NCBI RefSeq assembly: GCF_034263275.1 | Contig: NZ_CP139559.1 | Coordinates: 1,922,001-1,986,000, forward strand | DNA: 64,000 bases | Source: Mucilaginibacter sp. cycad4 | Lineage (GTDB): Bacteria; Bacteroidota; Bacteroidia; Sphingobacteriales; Sphingobacteriaceae | Direction of reading: 5' to 3' | Shown here: piece by piece, positions 36,169-46,576 of the stretch | How positions within the stretch are numbered: position 1 is the stretch's first letter | Layout of the letters: every line of letters starts with the position of its first letter | Position numbers and translations under genes: made by a program | Notes under the pieces: model-generated | Told to the model about the DNA's origin: nothing | The model's input: the letters and a program-made list of their open reading frames with translations, nothing else | Databases searched by the model: none

Positions 36169-37860
36169 TTAATCTATTTCATACTTCTCATAGGGGATCT
36201 CAAAGCTAAAAGTGCTTCCTTTACCTGCATCACTCTTTACACTGATTTTTCCGTTTTGCAGTTCGAGCAATTGCTTGCAGATGTACAAACCAAGCCCCGT
36301 ACCGGTATTTCCTTTTGCCGAATTGGTTTGATAATATTTTGAAAATAAGTTAACCTGCTGTTCCTGGCTGATACCTGCTCCTGTATCGGTAATATTAACT
36401 GTTAATCCACCTTTACCATCGGCAGATTTCAGGGTTGCTTTGATCTTTACGCTACCGGTATCCGTATATTTAATAGCATTACTAATGAGGTTCACCATAA
36501 TTTGTTTAAGCCTGAAGCTATCGCCCAAAACTTCAGCTTCCGGGTCGCCTTCAAAATGATAGCTTAATTCCAATTGTTTTTTATCAGCGCTGAATGCCAT
36601 ACTTTCAATAACCTCTTTCAATATTTTATCCGGGCAAAAAGGGTCCTGATGGATCTTCAGCTCACTGCCTTCCATTTTAGCAGCATCAAGGGTGTCATTG
36701 AGTGTTTGCAGCAGCAGATCGGACGATGCCCTCACTGTACCCAGCATCTCCGATTGTTTTGGTGTGAGTGTCGTTCTGCTGAAAATATATAGAAAGCCAT
36801 TTATTGATGTAAGCGGATTGCGAATTTCATGGCTCATGTGCAGCAGCAGGTCCATTTTTTGCCGGGCTATCATTACGGCACGTTCATTCTCCTTAAGTAA
36901 AAGCTCTTCGGATTTTCCCAGTTTAATAACAAACACAATCAGCAATATTGCAAAAGCCAAAAGCGATAATAGCGTAATGAGGTAAAGTTTATTCAGTAAG
37001 CTTGTTGTTTCAAGGTAACTGTTAAAAGCCAAACCTTTAAAGGCATCGGTCATGTTGTAATTGATATCCTTAATGGCTGCAATCAACTGTTCCATTTTAC
37101 TGGTAATACGCATATTAAGGGCGATGAGCTGCCTTTGCGTTTCCTGTAACCTTGAATTACTTTGTTGTAACTGCTTCAGCTTATTAAGGTAGCTGGATTT
37201 ATCTTTAGTGCGAAGCTTTTGAGTAACGGAGTCAACATAAATCCGTGTCCGGTGATTGATAACAACACCGCCTGAGCCGGTAGCATAGGCATTTTTATTT
37301 TTTATTGCCTCTTTTATCCTTGCAAAAAAACCTTTTCTTTTCAGCTGGCCGGGTTGAGTTAAAGTATCGCTGCTGTTTTGCACGGTGCGGCTGCTTTTAA
37401 CAGCCAGTTTATTTTGAACGGTCGCTGTGCCGAAGTCTGAGTATGTTGTCAGTAGGGAATCAAAATCGTGGCGGGCCGAAAGAAGGTCGGCAGATAGTTT
37501 TACCTTTTGATTGTGCCAGGCATGCAGTTGTACACGCTGCTCCGCGTTGAGCCTGGTGGTGTCATGTTGCATATTAAGCAGCGTATCAATTTCGGCAAAG
37601 GCCGATGAAAGTTTAGCCTGGTAGGCATGGGCTTTAGCTGCATTGACATCTATAAGCGATGATTGAAACAAATCTTCGGCCTGGTGAAGTAACAACAGTG
37701 CTTGTTGCGGCCGGGAGTTGTTAAGGTCCATAAGGTGAGAGATCTGAGCCGTATGGGCTAATCTTTCGGTGATCCTGTCTCTTACAAAAAGAGCGGCGAT
37801 GACTAAAATTATAGTAAATGCTAAAAAAGCAAGCAGGATCTTCCTTGATAAAACGTTCAT
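36169..37860 (-). CDS. Membrane sensor histidine kinase (HisKA + HATPase_c)
   Basis: A 563-residue orphan sensor kinase. An N-terminal helix (~8-26), a ~250-residue periplasmic helical domain with long coiled coils, a second membrane helix (~293-313), a short linker, then HisKA with the phosphoacceptor in LLLHMSHEIRNPLTSING, and HATPase_c with N box NLISNAIKYTDTG, G1 DTGAGIS and G2 GTGLGLYICKQLL. No receiver or regulator lies beside it, so its partner is elsewhere. It starts from the ATG at 37860 and converges with the MFS gene. Different kinase class from the two TPR kinases. Confidence 0.9.
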   Translation of the reverse strand: MNVLSRKILLAFLAFTIILVIAALFVRDRITERLAHTAQISHLMDLNNSRPQQALLLLHQAEDLFQSSLIDVNAAKAHAYQAKLSSAFAEIDTLLNMQHDTTRLNAEQRVQLHAWHNQKVKLSADLLSARHDFDSLLTTYSDFGTATVQNKLAVKSSRTVQNSSDTLTQPGQLKRKGFFARIKEAIKNKNAYATGSGGVVINHRTRIYVDSVTQKLRTKDKSSYLNKLKQLQQSNSRLQETQRQLIALNMRITSKMEQLIAAIKDINYNMTDAFKGLAFNSYLETTSLLNKLYLITLLSLLAFAILLIVFVIKLGKSEELLLKENERAVMIARQKMDLLLHMSHEIRNPLTSINGFLYIFSRTTLTPKQSEMLGTVRASSDLLLQTLNDTLDAAKMEGSELKIHQDPFCPDKILKEVIESMAFSADKKQLELSYHFEGDPEAEVLGDSFRLKQIMVNLISNAIKYTDTGSVKIKATLKSADGKGGLTVNITDTGAGISQEQQVNLFSKYYQTNSAKGNTGTGLGLYICKQLLELQNGKISVKSDAGKGSTFSFEIPYEKYEID

Positions 37861-38213
37861 ATAGTTATTTTCATCAGTGTGCCGGACTTTATCAATTTAA
37901 AATCAATATCATCTGCTACTAATGGTTTTGAAGAACAATGATAATGATAAAAACAATAGAATCATTCAGTGATTATTACCATTGAATGGCTGTTTCTTTA
38001 ATGTAAGGTTAAATATGTAACCTATACTTTATTGGCTGATTTTCGCATATGTTAAACGCTATAGGAAGTATGGAAATAAGAGCTTTTATTTTAACCATAA
38101 GTTATAAGGCAGAAAAAGATTCATCGTGAAAAACACCAGGGTCTTTAAAAAAAATTACAATCATGTAGTTAAAGATCTAATACCAGCCTGTTTGAGTTAG
38201 TTGATAGGAATAA
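37861..38213. other. 353-nt intergenic, nothing identified
   Basis: AT-rich gap between the kinase start and the end of the next minus-strand gene. It must contain the kinase promoter, but no clear box was recognised. Confidence 0.35.
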
Positions 38214-38609
38214 TTAAAATTCATCGGCCGTTGTGCGGCTGTCAGTATAAGGGGAACTATAAAAACTTATGATTAAAAGCTTGTAATCAACAAGGAAGGT
38301 CCATTCTGATGTTTGATTTTTTTTATGGGTAACCAGGTCTTCACATCCGAAGGCATAGTCGATATCCAGTACTATCCGGAAACTTCCCTGGCCTGTGTGC
38401 TGATCAAATTTGATCCGGTCAAAATTTAAACTGACCACTTCGGGCGAGCCTTCGGGTCTGAATTCCCGCTCGAGGGCATATTTAAGTTGTTTACAGTTTT
38501 CTGAAAAAGGCTCAAATAAAACATTTAAAAACTTCAATAAGCTGGCAGGTTCATCCTTTAGCTCATCAAGCTGCCCTTTGTGAAGTTTAATTTGTAAGTC
38601 GTTCATCAT
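38214..38609 (-). CDS. Hypothetical protein of 131 residues
   Basis: Not recognised. Mixed alpha/beta composition without signal peptide or membrane helix; it begins MMNDLQIKLHKGQLDEL and carries FDRIKFDQHTGQGSFRIVLD in the middle, which suggests a small beta-sheet cytoplasmic protein. The ATG at 38609 is taken (38606 is as likely); the frame only extends upstream by a TTG. It stands alone on the minus strand. Confidence 0.55.
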   Translation of the reverse strand: MMNDLQIKLHKGQLDELKDEPASLLKFLNVLFEPFSENCKQLKYALEREFRPEGSPEVVSLNFDRIKFDQHTGQGSFRIVLDIDYAFGCEDLVTHKKNQTSEWTFLVDYKLLIISFYSSPYTDSRTTADEF

Positions 38610-39063
38610 CAAAACAAAATTAAAAACAAAAAACGGATTAAACGAAATGTGAAATACAGCCTGCGTTTTTGCCCATTTTGCAAATAAGAAACCGTGGAGG
38701 GTAAGTTTTGCTTCTAAGCGGGGGGTAAGTTGAAAACGCAGATTTTAAGAAAAGAACGGTATTCTGTTATTTAATTGTTTTTATTACATTAATTACAGTG
38801 CGATATCGATTGCTTTCGGTTATTTTTCTTAAAACCGACGAATATCTGTGTGCCATAATAAACTTAGGATGATTCTGCTATAAACTTTAACTTTTTAAAT
38901 AGCGTATTTTATAAGAAGGGGCTTATTTAGAGGCCCTGGTTTTGAATAAAGAGGCGACTTTCAATATTTTTTTAATAATTGTTGTTTTGACAATAAAAGT
39001 TTTTACATTTAGCTTTCTATAATAGCCCAACCTATTTAATTATAAACCAGTTAAGACCAATTC
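38610..39063 (+). promoter_or_regulatory. Upstream region of PUL 1, candidate promoter at 38982-39011
   Basis: A 454-nt gap with divergent genes on each side. On the plus strand TTG (38982-38984), 19 nt, TACATTTA (39004-39011) gives a plausible promoter 52 nt before the ECF sigma start. The -7 box deviates from TAnnTTTG in its last base. Nothing else is identified. Confidence 0.45.
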
Positions 39064-39594
39064 ATGGAAATTTTGAACGATGCTCATATTATTGAGCAAT
39101 TAAAATTGGGGAACAAGGAGGCCTTTGAAGCAGTATTTAAAAAATACTATAAGCTGCTTAATGTATCGGCTTTTTACATTTTACGGGATGAAATGGAAGC
39201 CGAGGACACCGTTCAGGGTTTTTTTGTTGATCTTTGGGAGAGACAATTATACGCCAATATTAATTCGTCGTTAAAGGCTTATTTAACCACAGCAATCCGT
39301 AACCGGTGCCTGAAAAAAGTTGAAAGCGAAACACGAACGCAAAAAAAATTAGTTGATTATAAATACACACTTACCGAAATAGAAGAGGAAGAGGTACCTG
39401 TACCAGAAATTTATCCTGAAAAAGTGCTGGCTGATTTGTCGATACAACGGATGCAGGCTTTTACCCTGGTACATTATGAGCATAAAAAGTATAAGGATGC
39501 AGCCCTTGAAATGGGGATTAGCATAAATTCTTTAAAAACTCATTTAAAATTAGCAATAAAAACTTTAAAAGAGGGGTTAAAAAGTGCCAAATAA
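39064..39594 (+). CDS. ECF RNA polymerase sigma factor of PUL 1
   Basis: A 176-residue extracytoplasmic-function sigma factor of the SusC-linked group (ECF10-like). Region 2 spans ~10-75 (EDTVQGFFVDLWERQ) and region 4 ~115-170 (YKDAALEMGISINSLKTHLKLAIKTL). It should be held inactive by the FecR protein next door and released by a signal passed through the SusC with STN domain. A 36-nt gap separates it from fecR. Confidence 0.93.
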   Translation: MEILNDAHIIEQLKLGNKEAFEAVFKKYYKLLNVSAFYILRDEMEAEDTVQGFFVDLWERQLYANINSSLKAYLTTAIRNRCLKKVESETRTQKKLVDYKYTLTEIEEEEVPVPEIYPEKVLADLSIQRMQAFTLVHYEHKKYKDAALEMGISINSLKTHLKLAIKTLKEGLKSAK

Positions 39595-39630
39595 GTTCAC
39601 CCTTTTATCCATAATGAGGTCTTACTAATA

Positions 39631-40776
39631 ATGACATACAATAAAGCGTATTTTCAGGAGCTAATAATTGAGCAAATTGCGGGCACAATAAGTGAGGAAG
39701 AAAGCCATTTGCTTAATGAGGCTATACAAAATGATTCCCAGGTAAAACAACTGTGGGATGAAATGCAACATACACTAACTTCACATAAAGCCCAAACTTT
39801 CTTTAATAGTATTGATGAAAACAAGGCCTGGGATAAAATAGAGTCCGAAATAAAGCCGGTGAGGTCAATTAGCTCCGGTCGGAAAGAGGTTTTGAAATGG
39901 CTTTCGGTAGCGGCTTTACTATGTATTGCCTTCACCTTGGGTTATTACTGGCGTCAAATTCCTGTTAATGAACCTGCTATTGCTAAAAAGAATTTTAAAG
40001 CACCGGTCATCCAACTGCGGATGGCAAACGGACAGCAAATCGACTTGTCTGATACAAGCAGGAAGGTGATCAATATGCCATTTGCACATTTAAAGAAAGG
40101 CGCTAACGGGTTAAGTTATCAGGTTGATAATAATAAAAGCGAAGAGTGGAGCACACTTGTTATTCCTTCAAAATTAAACTATCGGATAGTACTTTCAGAT
40201 GGTACACAGGTTTGGCTAAATTCGGTATCAAGCCTGCGTTTCCCGTTTTCCTTTTTAGGCAAAACCAGGGAAGTGTATTTAACAGGCGAAGCTTTTTTTA
40301 AAGTTGCTAAAAATGCTGCCCATCCGTTTATTGTACATACCGGCCAAACTGATGTAAAAGTTTTAGGTACGGAGTTTAATGTGAATACTTACCAGGCTGA
40401 TGAAACGGTAACCTCTTTGGTTGAAGGCTCGGTATCAACAAGTGGCAGGGATAAACAAAACATACATCTGCAGCCTGGCTACCAGGCTGTTTATACCTCC
40501 GGTGCGGGGTTTCTGGCCCAGCCATTTGATCCTGCTATTGAACTGGCCTGGATGAATGATATTTATTATTTCCATAATACCAAGCTTCATGATATAAGTG
40601 ATGTGCTGTTACGCTGGTTTGATGTCAAAGTAGTTTTTGACAACCCGGCAAAAGCGGATGAAGCGTTTAGCGGAGCCATTCAAAAAAATAAACCAATTGA
40701 TGTTTTTATTCAAAATATTAAAGCATCGGCTGGTGTTACCGCTATTTTGAAAGAAGGCGTTCTGCATATAAAGTAA
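39631..40776 (+). CDS. FecR-family anti-sigma factor
   Basis: A 381-residue single-pass membrane regulator. The N-terminal cytoplasmic part (~1-85) should bind the ECF sigma. A helix (~88-105, WLSVAALLCIAFTLGYYW) crosses the inner membrane. The periplasmic FecR domain (~170-285) contains SLRFPFSFLGKTREVYLTGEAF and VKVLGTEFNVN, and a DUF4974-like C-terminus follows. It receives the signal from the STN domain of the SusC that follows 251 nt downstream. Confidence 0.93.
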   Translation: MTYNKAYFQELIIEQIAGTISEEESHLLNEAIQNDSQVKQLWDEMQHTLTSHKAQTFFNSIDENKAWDKIESEIKPVRSISSGRKEVLKWLSVAALLCIAFTLGYYWRQIPVNEPAIAKKNFKAPVIQLRMANGQQIDLSDTSRKVINMPFAHLKKGANGLSYQVDNNKSEEWSTLVIPSKLNYRIVLSDGTQVWLNSVSSLRFPFSFLGKTREVYLTGEAFFKVAKNAAHPFIVHTGQTDVKVLGTEFNVNTYQADETVTSLVEGSVSTSGRDKQNIHLQPGYQAVYTSGAGFLAQPFDPAIELAWMNDIYYFHNTKLHDISDVLLRWFDVKVVFDNPAKADEAFSGAIQKNKPIDVFIQNIKASAGVTAILKEGVLHIK

Positions 40777-41027
40777 TATAACAAAGGCAACAACCTCCAG
40801 TTAAAGTACACTTGTTTTTCCGGATCATTTTATGCCTGGCTTTTAAGCTTTACAGGATTTGTTTGCCTTCATGAATCGAATAGATATTCCGGATAATGTG
40901 CTGAAATGTTGATAATTAGCCGTGTGCTCCCGGATTGTAATAAAAAAAATACAATTTTTCTTATTTCCGTTCACCCGTTTCAGCAGGATCAGGTCTTAGA
41001 GAAAACCAAATCGTAAACCCAATAAAT

Positions 41028-44000
41028 ATGGAGAGAATTCTATTCAGCCGGCGGCTTATACTGCCCTTTATTTTTCTTTTGTTGGTAACCCGGTATGGCG
41101 CTGTGCAGGCGCAGGGTACGGGACCAGTAACACTTAAAAAGGCTAACATCAGTTTGGCCGAAGTGTTTAAATCAATCAAAAAGCAAACAGGCCTAACCGT
41201 TTTTTACAGTAACACTCTCTTGAACGACAAAGAACTTGTTACTGTAGATTTTAAAAACGCTGAGCTAAAAGAAGTGTTCAGTGTACTTTTAAAAGGGAAA
41301 AACCTGAACTATGTAGTACGCGACCAGCTCATTGTTATTGAGAAGGGTGAACCGGCGCCCGTTGTAACTCCTGCCAAAAAAGAGCCTGCCGGGACCGTGG
41401 GCCCCAAAAAAGTACAAGGGATTGTTTCTGATGATAAGGGCCTTACTTTACCTGGTGTAACTGTTAAGGTTAAGGGGAGCACCAATGGTACACAATCAGA
41501 TATTGATGGTAAATATACCCTTAATTTGAAGGAGGGGGGAAGTTCAATCATCGTATTTTCATTTGTGGGGTCAAAATCGCAGGAATTTGATCTTTCAAAC
41601 TATCCTTTATCTGCCAGCGGCGTTTATAAAATTAACGTGCAAATGGGCGCTGATAAAAATGGCCTTGAAGAAGTTACCGTAGTTGCCTACGGTACGCAAA
41701 AAAAGGCGAGCCTTGTTAGTTCGATTACCTCTATAAACCCTAAACAGCTCAAAGGGCCATCAAGTAATCTTACCACCATGTTGGCGGGCGTTGTACCGGG
41801 GATGATCTCTTACCAAAGAAGCGGTGAACCGGGTGCTGATAATGCCCAGTTCTTTATCAGGGGCGTGGGTACGTTTGGAGCTGGTAAGGTTGATCCGCTG
41901 ATATTGATCGATGGTATTGAAATGGGCACCACCGATCTGGCAAGGCTTCAGCCAGATGACATATCGGGCTTTTCAGTGCTGAAGGACGCTACAGCCTCAT
42001 CACTATATGGTGCAAGGGGGGCAAACGGTGTAATATTGGTTACAACTAAGCGCGGTGAGACTGGCGCTGTTAAATTCAATATCCGTGGTGAAAATTCAAC
42101 ATCATCAAACGTCAAGAATATCGATCTGGCCGATAATATTAGTTACATGACACTGGCCAATGAGGCGGTGCTTACACGTAACCCACTGGGTATCCTGCCT
42201 TACTCTCAAAATAAAATAGATCACACGGCAAAAGGTGATGATCCACTATTATATCCCAGCAACAACTGGATTAAGCAGCTTATCAAAACTAAAACCAATA
42301 ACCAAAGGTATAACATGAACGCCAGCGGTGGTTCTGAAAAAGCTAAGTACTACCTGGCCATGACCTACAATATTGACAATGGCAACCTGGCCGAGAATAG
42401 CCTTAACAATTTCAGTAATAATATTAAGCTGCAATCGTACTCTATTTTATCAAATACTACCTTAAACCTTACTAAAACCACCGAGGCGGTGGTGAGCTTA
42501 AAAGGCCAGTTTGATAGTTATCACGGCCCTATCGGTGGTGGCGGTTACACTTTTTTAAACGCCCTTTGGAGTAACCCGGTGGCTTTTCCGGCAATTTATC
42601 CGGGTAGTTTATTACCATATGTAAACCACCCGCTTTTCGGGAATGCTATTATACCCGGAGGGGGCTTGTATATGAACCCATACGCGCAATCGCTGTCCGG
42701 TTTCCAAAGCTCAAATACCAGTACACTCACAGCGCAATTAAGCTTAAGTCAGAAGCTTGATTTTATTACCCAGGGATTATCGGCAAGGGCTATGGCATAC
42801 ACAACCCGATATTCATATTTCACCGTTTCACGCCAGTATAGCCCTTATTATTATCAATCAGACGTACTTAACGGAACATTTAATGGTTTAACATTGCTTA
42901 ATAATGGGTTGGTAGGCAGCAGTGTTGGTAATACACCAACCGAGTACTTGACTTACAATCAGGATCCCGCTGCAAATATTTCAAACTCTATAACATATGT
43001 TGAAACGGCGGTAACCTATAATCGCACCTTTGCTCAAAAACACGCTGTTAGCGGGCTGTTGATTGGTACTATGCGTAACTACCTAACCGGTAACGCCAAA
43101 ACATTACAATTATCACTGCCATCACGCAACCAGGGGGTATCAGGCAGGTTTACATATGGTTATGATAACCGCTATCTGTTTGAATTTAACTTTGGCTACA
43201 ATGGGTCTGAGCGTTTTGCAAGTAATCACCGCTTCGGTTTTTTCCCGTCAGTTGGGGCAGGCTGGGTAGTATCTAACGAGAAATTTTTTGAGCCATTACT
43301 TTCAACTATTGATAACCTTAAATTCAGATTTACCTATGGCTTAGTCGGTAATGATCAGATAGGAAAGGCGGAAGATCGTTTCTTCTACCTTTCTGATGTA
43401 AATTTAAATAACGGCTCCTACGGTCAGTTTGGTACCAACTACCTGTATAGCAGGCCTGGCGTAGTTACCAATCGTTATGAAAATCAAAATATTACCTGGG
43501 AGCAATCAAGGCAAACCAACATAGGTATGGATTTAACTGTTGCCAAAAACTTTACCTTAACTGTTGATGCCTATCAACAAAAGCGTGATAATATTTTGAT
43601 GGTGCGCAGCACCATCCCCACCTCCATGGGTTTACAGGCCGATATATCCGCGAATGCTGGCAAATCATCCAGTAAAGGGGTGGATATTGCGATGGATTAT
43701 AAGAAAAATTTCACCAACTCTTTCTGGATCCAATCGCGCGGTACACTTACCTATGCTAAAAGTAAGCTGTTGAAAAATGAAGAACCTGTTTATCCCGGTA
43801 ACCTGCAATACCTGAGCAAGGTAGGTAACTCTTTAAGCCAGATATATGGCCTTATTGCCGAGCGGTTATTTATTGACAACGTAGATGTGGCCAACTCACC
43901 TGTACAAAGCTTTGGCGATTACAAAGCCGGCGACATCAAATACCGCGATATGAATGGCGATGGAAAAATAACCAGCTCAGACGTAGTGCCAATAGGGTAT

Positions 44001-44540
44001 CCGCAAGTGCCTGAAATTATATACGGTTTCGGTTTTTCTGTTGGGTATAAAAACTTTGATATCAGCGCATTTTTCCAGGGCTCGGCAAGATCTTCTTTCG
44101 TGATCAATTCGGCAGACATTTCTCCTTTTTATTTAGTGAGCGGCCGGCAGGATAACGGTCTTAACACCGGTAACCAAAGCGGCCTGTTAAAATCAATTGC
44201 CGATGATCATTGGTCGGAAGATAACCGTAATCCTTATGCGTTTTGGCCACGCTTAAGCAATACCATACAAGCCAACAACAGTGCAACACCAAATTCTCCA
44301 ACATCAACGTGGTGGTTAAGAAATGGCTCGTTCCTGCGCCTTAAGTCGGCAGAACTTGGATACAATTTCAATAAGAGCCAGCTCAAATTTATCCATTTGA
44401 ATAGCGCACGTATCTATTTAAACGGCTTAAACTTACTGACCTTCAGTAGCTTTAAGCTTTGGGACCCCGAAATGGGAACATCTGGCTTGGGTTATCCAAT
44501 TCAAAAAGTATTTAACGTGGGCCTGCGGGTAGAATTTTAA
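41028..44540 (+). CDS. SusC-like TonB-dependent transporter with STN domain (PUL 1)
   Basis: A 1170-residue outer-membrane importer. Order: signal peptide (1-28), STN signalling domain (~36-103, ISLAEVFKSIKKQTGLTV), carboxypeptidase-regulatory-like domain (~130-208), plug (~225-345, TVVAYGTQKKASLVSSI, GARGANGVILVTTKRG) and a beta-barrel to the C-terminal Phe (VGLRVEF). The STN domain links transport to the adjacent FecR/sigma pair. With SusD it forms the pedal-bin uptake complex for an oligosaccharide or glycopeptide. The SusD gene follows 19 nt later. Confidence 0.95.
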   Translation: MERILFSRRLILPFIFLLLVTRYGAVQAQGTGPVTLKKANISLAEVFKSIKKQTGLTVFYSNTLLNDKELVTVDFKNAELKEVFSVLLKGKNLNYVVRDQLIVIEKGEPAPVVTPAKKEPAGTVGPKKVQGIVSDDKGLTLPGVTVKVKGSTNGTQSDIDGKYTLNLKEGGSSIIVFSFVGSKSQEFDLSNYPLSASGVYKINVQMGADKNGLEEVTVVAYGTQKKASLVSSITSINPKQLKGPSSNLTTMLAGVVPGMISYQRSGEPGADNAQFFIRGVGTFGAGKVDPLILIDGIEMGTTDLARLQPDDISGFSVLKDATASSLYGARGANGVILVTTKRGETGAVKFNIRGENSTSSNVKNIDLADNISYMTLANEAVLTRNPLGILPYSQNKIDHTAKGDDPLLYPSNNWIKQLIKTKTNNQRYNMNASGGSEKAKYYLAMTYNIDNGNLAENSLNNFSNNIKLQSYSILSNTTLNLTKTTEAVVSLKGQFDSYHGPIGGGGYTFLNALWSNPVAFPAIYPGSLLPYVNHPLFGNAIIPGGGLYMNPYAQSLSGFQSSNTSTLTAQLSLSQKLDFITQGLSARAMAYTTRYSYFTVSRQYSPYYYQSDVLNGTFNGLTLLNNGLVGSSVGNTPTEYLTYNQDPAANISNSITYVETAVTYNRTFAQKHAVSGLLIGTMRNYLTGNAKTLQLSLPSRNQGVSGRFTYGYDNRYLFEFNFGYNGSERFASNHRFGFFPSVGAGWVVSNEKFFEPLLSTIDNLKFRFTYGLVGNDQIGKAEDRFFYLSDVNLNNGSYGQFGTNYLYSRPGVVTNRYENQNITWEQSRQTNIGMDLTVAKNFTLTVDAYQQKRDNILMVRSTIPTSMGLQADISANAGKSSSKGVDIAMDYKKNFTNSFWIQSRGTLTYAKSKLLKNEEPVYPGNLQYLSKVGNSLSQIYGLIAERLFIDNVDVANSPVQSFGDYKAGDIKYRDMNGDGKITSSDVVPIGYPQVPEIIYGFGFSVGYKNFDISAFFQGSARSSFVINSADISPFYLVSGRQDNGLNTGNQSGLLKSIADDHWSEDNRNPYAFWPRLSNTIQANNSATPNSPTSTWWLRNGSFLRLKSAELGYNFNKSQLKFIHLNSARIYLNGLNLLTFSSFKLWDPEMGTSGLGYPIQKVFNVGLRVEF

Positions 44541-44559
44541 AAGCTTTCAAATTAATTAT

Positions 44560-46536
44560 ATGAAAAGTAATTTTATACAAAAAATCAAGCATTCAGTATT
44601 AAGTCACACGCCGAAAGGGAATATCTCCCTGGTAATAATGATCTTAATAATGATTGTGCCAGTATCATCCTGTAAAAAATCGTTTTTGGATGTTGTTCCT
44701 GATAACGTATCAACGATAGCTAATGCTTTTGTTTCACAAACTGAGGCCGAAAAATATTTATTTACCTGCTACTCATATCTGCCGACGGAAACAGATCCCA
44801 CTTATAACGTTGGGCTTACCGCAGGTGATGAAGTTTGGGTAGAAGACCCTGCAAATCACATACGGTCAACAAATGTACTCCAGTTGCCGAGAGGTTTTCA
44901 AACTTCTTCAGACCCAATTGCCAATTATATGAATGGCACCAGGGATGCCGCCGCAAATTATAAAGCCATACGTGATTGTAATGTTTTTATTGAAAATGTA
45001 AGCGACAAAAGCAAAGTGCTTGATTTGGATATTGACACTCGAGAGCGCTGGATAGCAGAAGCGCAGTTTTTAAAAGCCTTTTATCATTTTCAGCTTTTCA
45101 GGGCTTACGGGCCTATACCTATTATTGATAAAAACCTGCCTATTGACGCATCTATTGATGATATACGGGTAAAGCGCCGCCCGGTTGATGAAGTGGTTAA
45201 TTATATAGCCGGATTATATGATCAGGCAGCTGCAAAATTACCTTTAACAATCCGGAATGAAGGCAGTGAACTTGGACGTGTTACCAAAGCAGCAGCTTTG
45301 AGTATGAAAGCCAAATTATTAGTGACCGCAGCGAGCCCCTTGTTTAATGGCAATCCGGATTATAGCTCATTTAAGAATAAAGATGGGGAGCAGCTATTCA
45401 ACCCGGCTTTTAGCGTTGAGAAATGGCAGCGTGCAGCTGATGCCTGCAAAGAGGCAATAGATTTTTGCGAATCGCAAAATATACGCCTGTATACGTTTCC
45501 CGTACCTACAAATCCGCTTAGTCAAACCACTATGACACAAATGGGTATCAGGAACGCGATGAGCGAAAAGTGGAATGAGGAGCTGATTTGGGGATTGACT
45601 GCTAATAATAACATCAACTTCAATTCATTTTTCCAGTCGATGTGCGCGGGCCAGTATGATTTTAACAATGCCGATGCCGCTAAATCAGCAAACCGTCCCT
45701 TACTTGGGCCTACGTTAAAAATGGCTAAAATGTTTTATACTAAAAACGGGGTGCCTATTAATGAAGATAAAACGCTTGATTTTAGCGATATAGCACAGTT
45801 AAGGATTGGCACTCATGATGAGCGCTTTAACATTAAAGAGGGCGAAACAACCGCAAGGCTCAATTTTGACCGTGAACCACGTTATTATGCCGATCTTGGA
45901 TTTGACCGAGGAGTTTGGTACATGGCCAACAGCCCAACTAAAACTGATGAAGATACCTGGTGGATGAAGGCCCGTGGTGCCGAAGTAGGCCAATCTTCAC
46001 CTATACCAATTGCAGGTTTTTACATGAAAAAAGCCCTTAACTGGCATTATGAATGGGCAACAGTTACTTATATCAACTACCCTTGGCCCGAAATGCGTTT
46101 GTCTGATTTGTATTTACTTTATTCTGAAGCATTAAATGAAGCTCAGGGCCCGGTAGCTGATGTATATACTTACATAAACCGTATAAGGGCGAGGGCAGGG
46201 CTGTCCACCGTTCAGGATTCCTGGACTAATTACAGCATTAATCCAACCAAATACACTACAAAAGAAGGAATGCGATCAATCATTCAGCGCGAGCGCAGCC
46301 TTGAGCTTTGTTTTGAAGGTCACCGTTTTTGGGACTTATTACGCTGGAAAACAGCGGGAATTGAACTCAACGGTAACGTAACAGGATGGACAATAAGCGA
46401 AAATTCACCTCAGCTATATTACCGCGAAAGGTTGATTTTTTCGAGGCACTTTGTTATTCCGCGCGATTACTTATGGCCAATAAAAGAAAGCGATTTACTG
46501 GTTAACCAAAACCTGGTTCAAAACCCTAACTGGTAA
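44560..46536 (+). CDS. SusD/RagB-family lipoprotein (PUL 1)
   Basis: A 658-residue surface lipoprotein, the lid of the SusC channel. Lipobox VSSCKK with Cys38; the TPR-like helical repeats of the family include WIAEAQFLKAFYHFQLFRAYGP and the conserved C-terminal MRSIIQRERSLELCFEGHRF WDLLRW region. It binds the substrate captured for SusC. It is somewhat longer than typical family members because of inserts around residues 300-500. Confidence 0.95.
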   Translation: MKSNFIQKIKHSVLSHTPKGNISLVIMILIMIVPVSSCKKSFLDVVPDNVSTIANAFVSQTEAEKYLFTCYSYLPTETDPTYNVGLTAGDEVWVEDPANHIRSTNVLQLPRGFQTSSDPIANYMNGTRDAAANYKAIRDCNVFIENVSDKSKVLDLDIDTRERWIAEAQFLKAFYHFQLFRAYGPIPIIDKNLPIDASIDDIRVKRRPVDEVVNYIAGLYDQAAAKLPLTIRNEGSELGRVTKAAALSMKAKLLVTAASPLFNGNPDYSSFKNKDGEQLFNPAFSVEKWQRAADACKEAIDFCESQNIRLYTFPVPTNPLSQTTMTQMGIRNAMSEKWNEELIWGLTANNNINFNSFFQSMCAGQYDFNNADAAKSANRPLLGPTLKMAKMFYTKNGVPINEDKTLDFSDIAQLRIGTHDERFNIKEGETTARLNFDREPRYYADLGFDRGVWYMANSPTKTDEDTWWMKARGAEVGQSSPIPIAGFYMKKALNWHYEWATVTYINYPWPEMRLSDLYLLYSEALNEAQGPVADVYTYINRIRARAGLSTVQDSWTNYSINPTKYTTKEGMRSIIQRERSLELCFEGHRFWDLLRWKTAGIELNGNVTGWTISENSPQLYYRERLIFSRHFVIPRDYLWPIKESDLLVNQNLVQNPNW

Positions 46537-46576
46537 ATATATAGCGATAATAATGTTTAACAATAAAAACATTCAC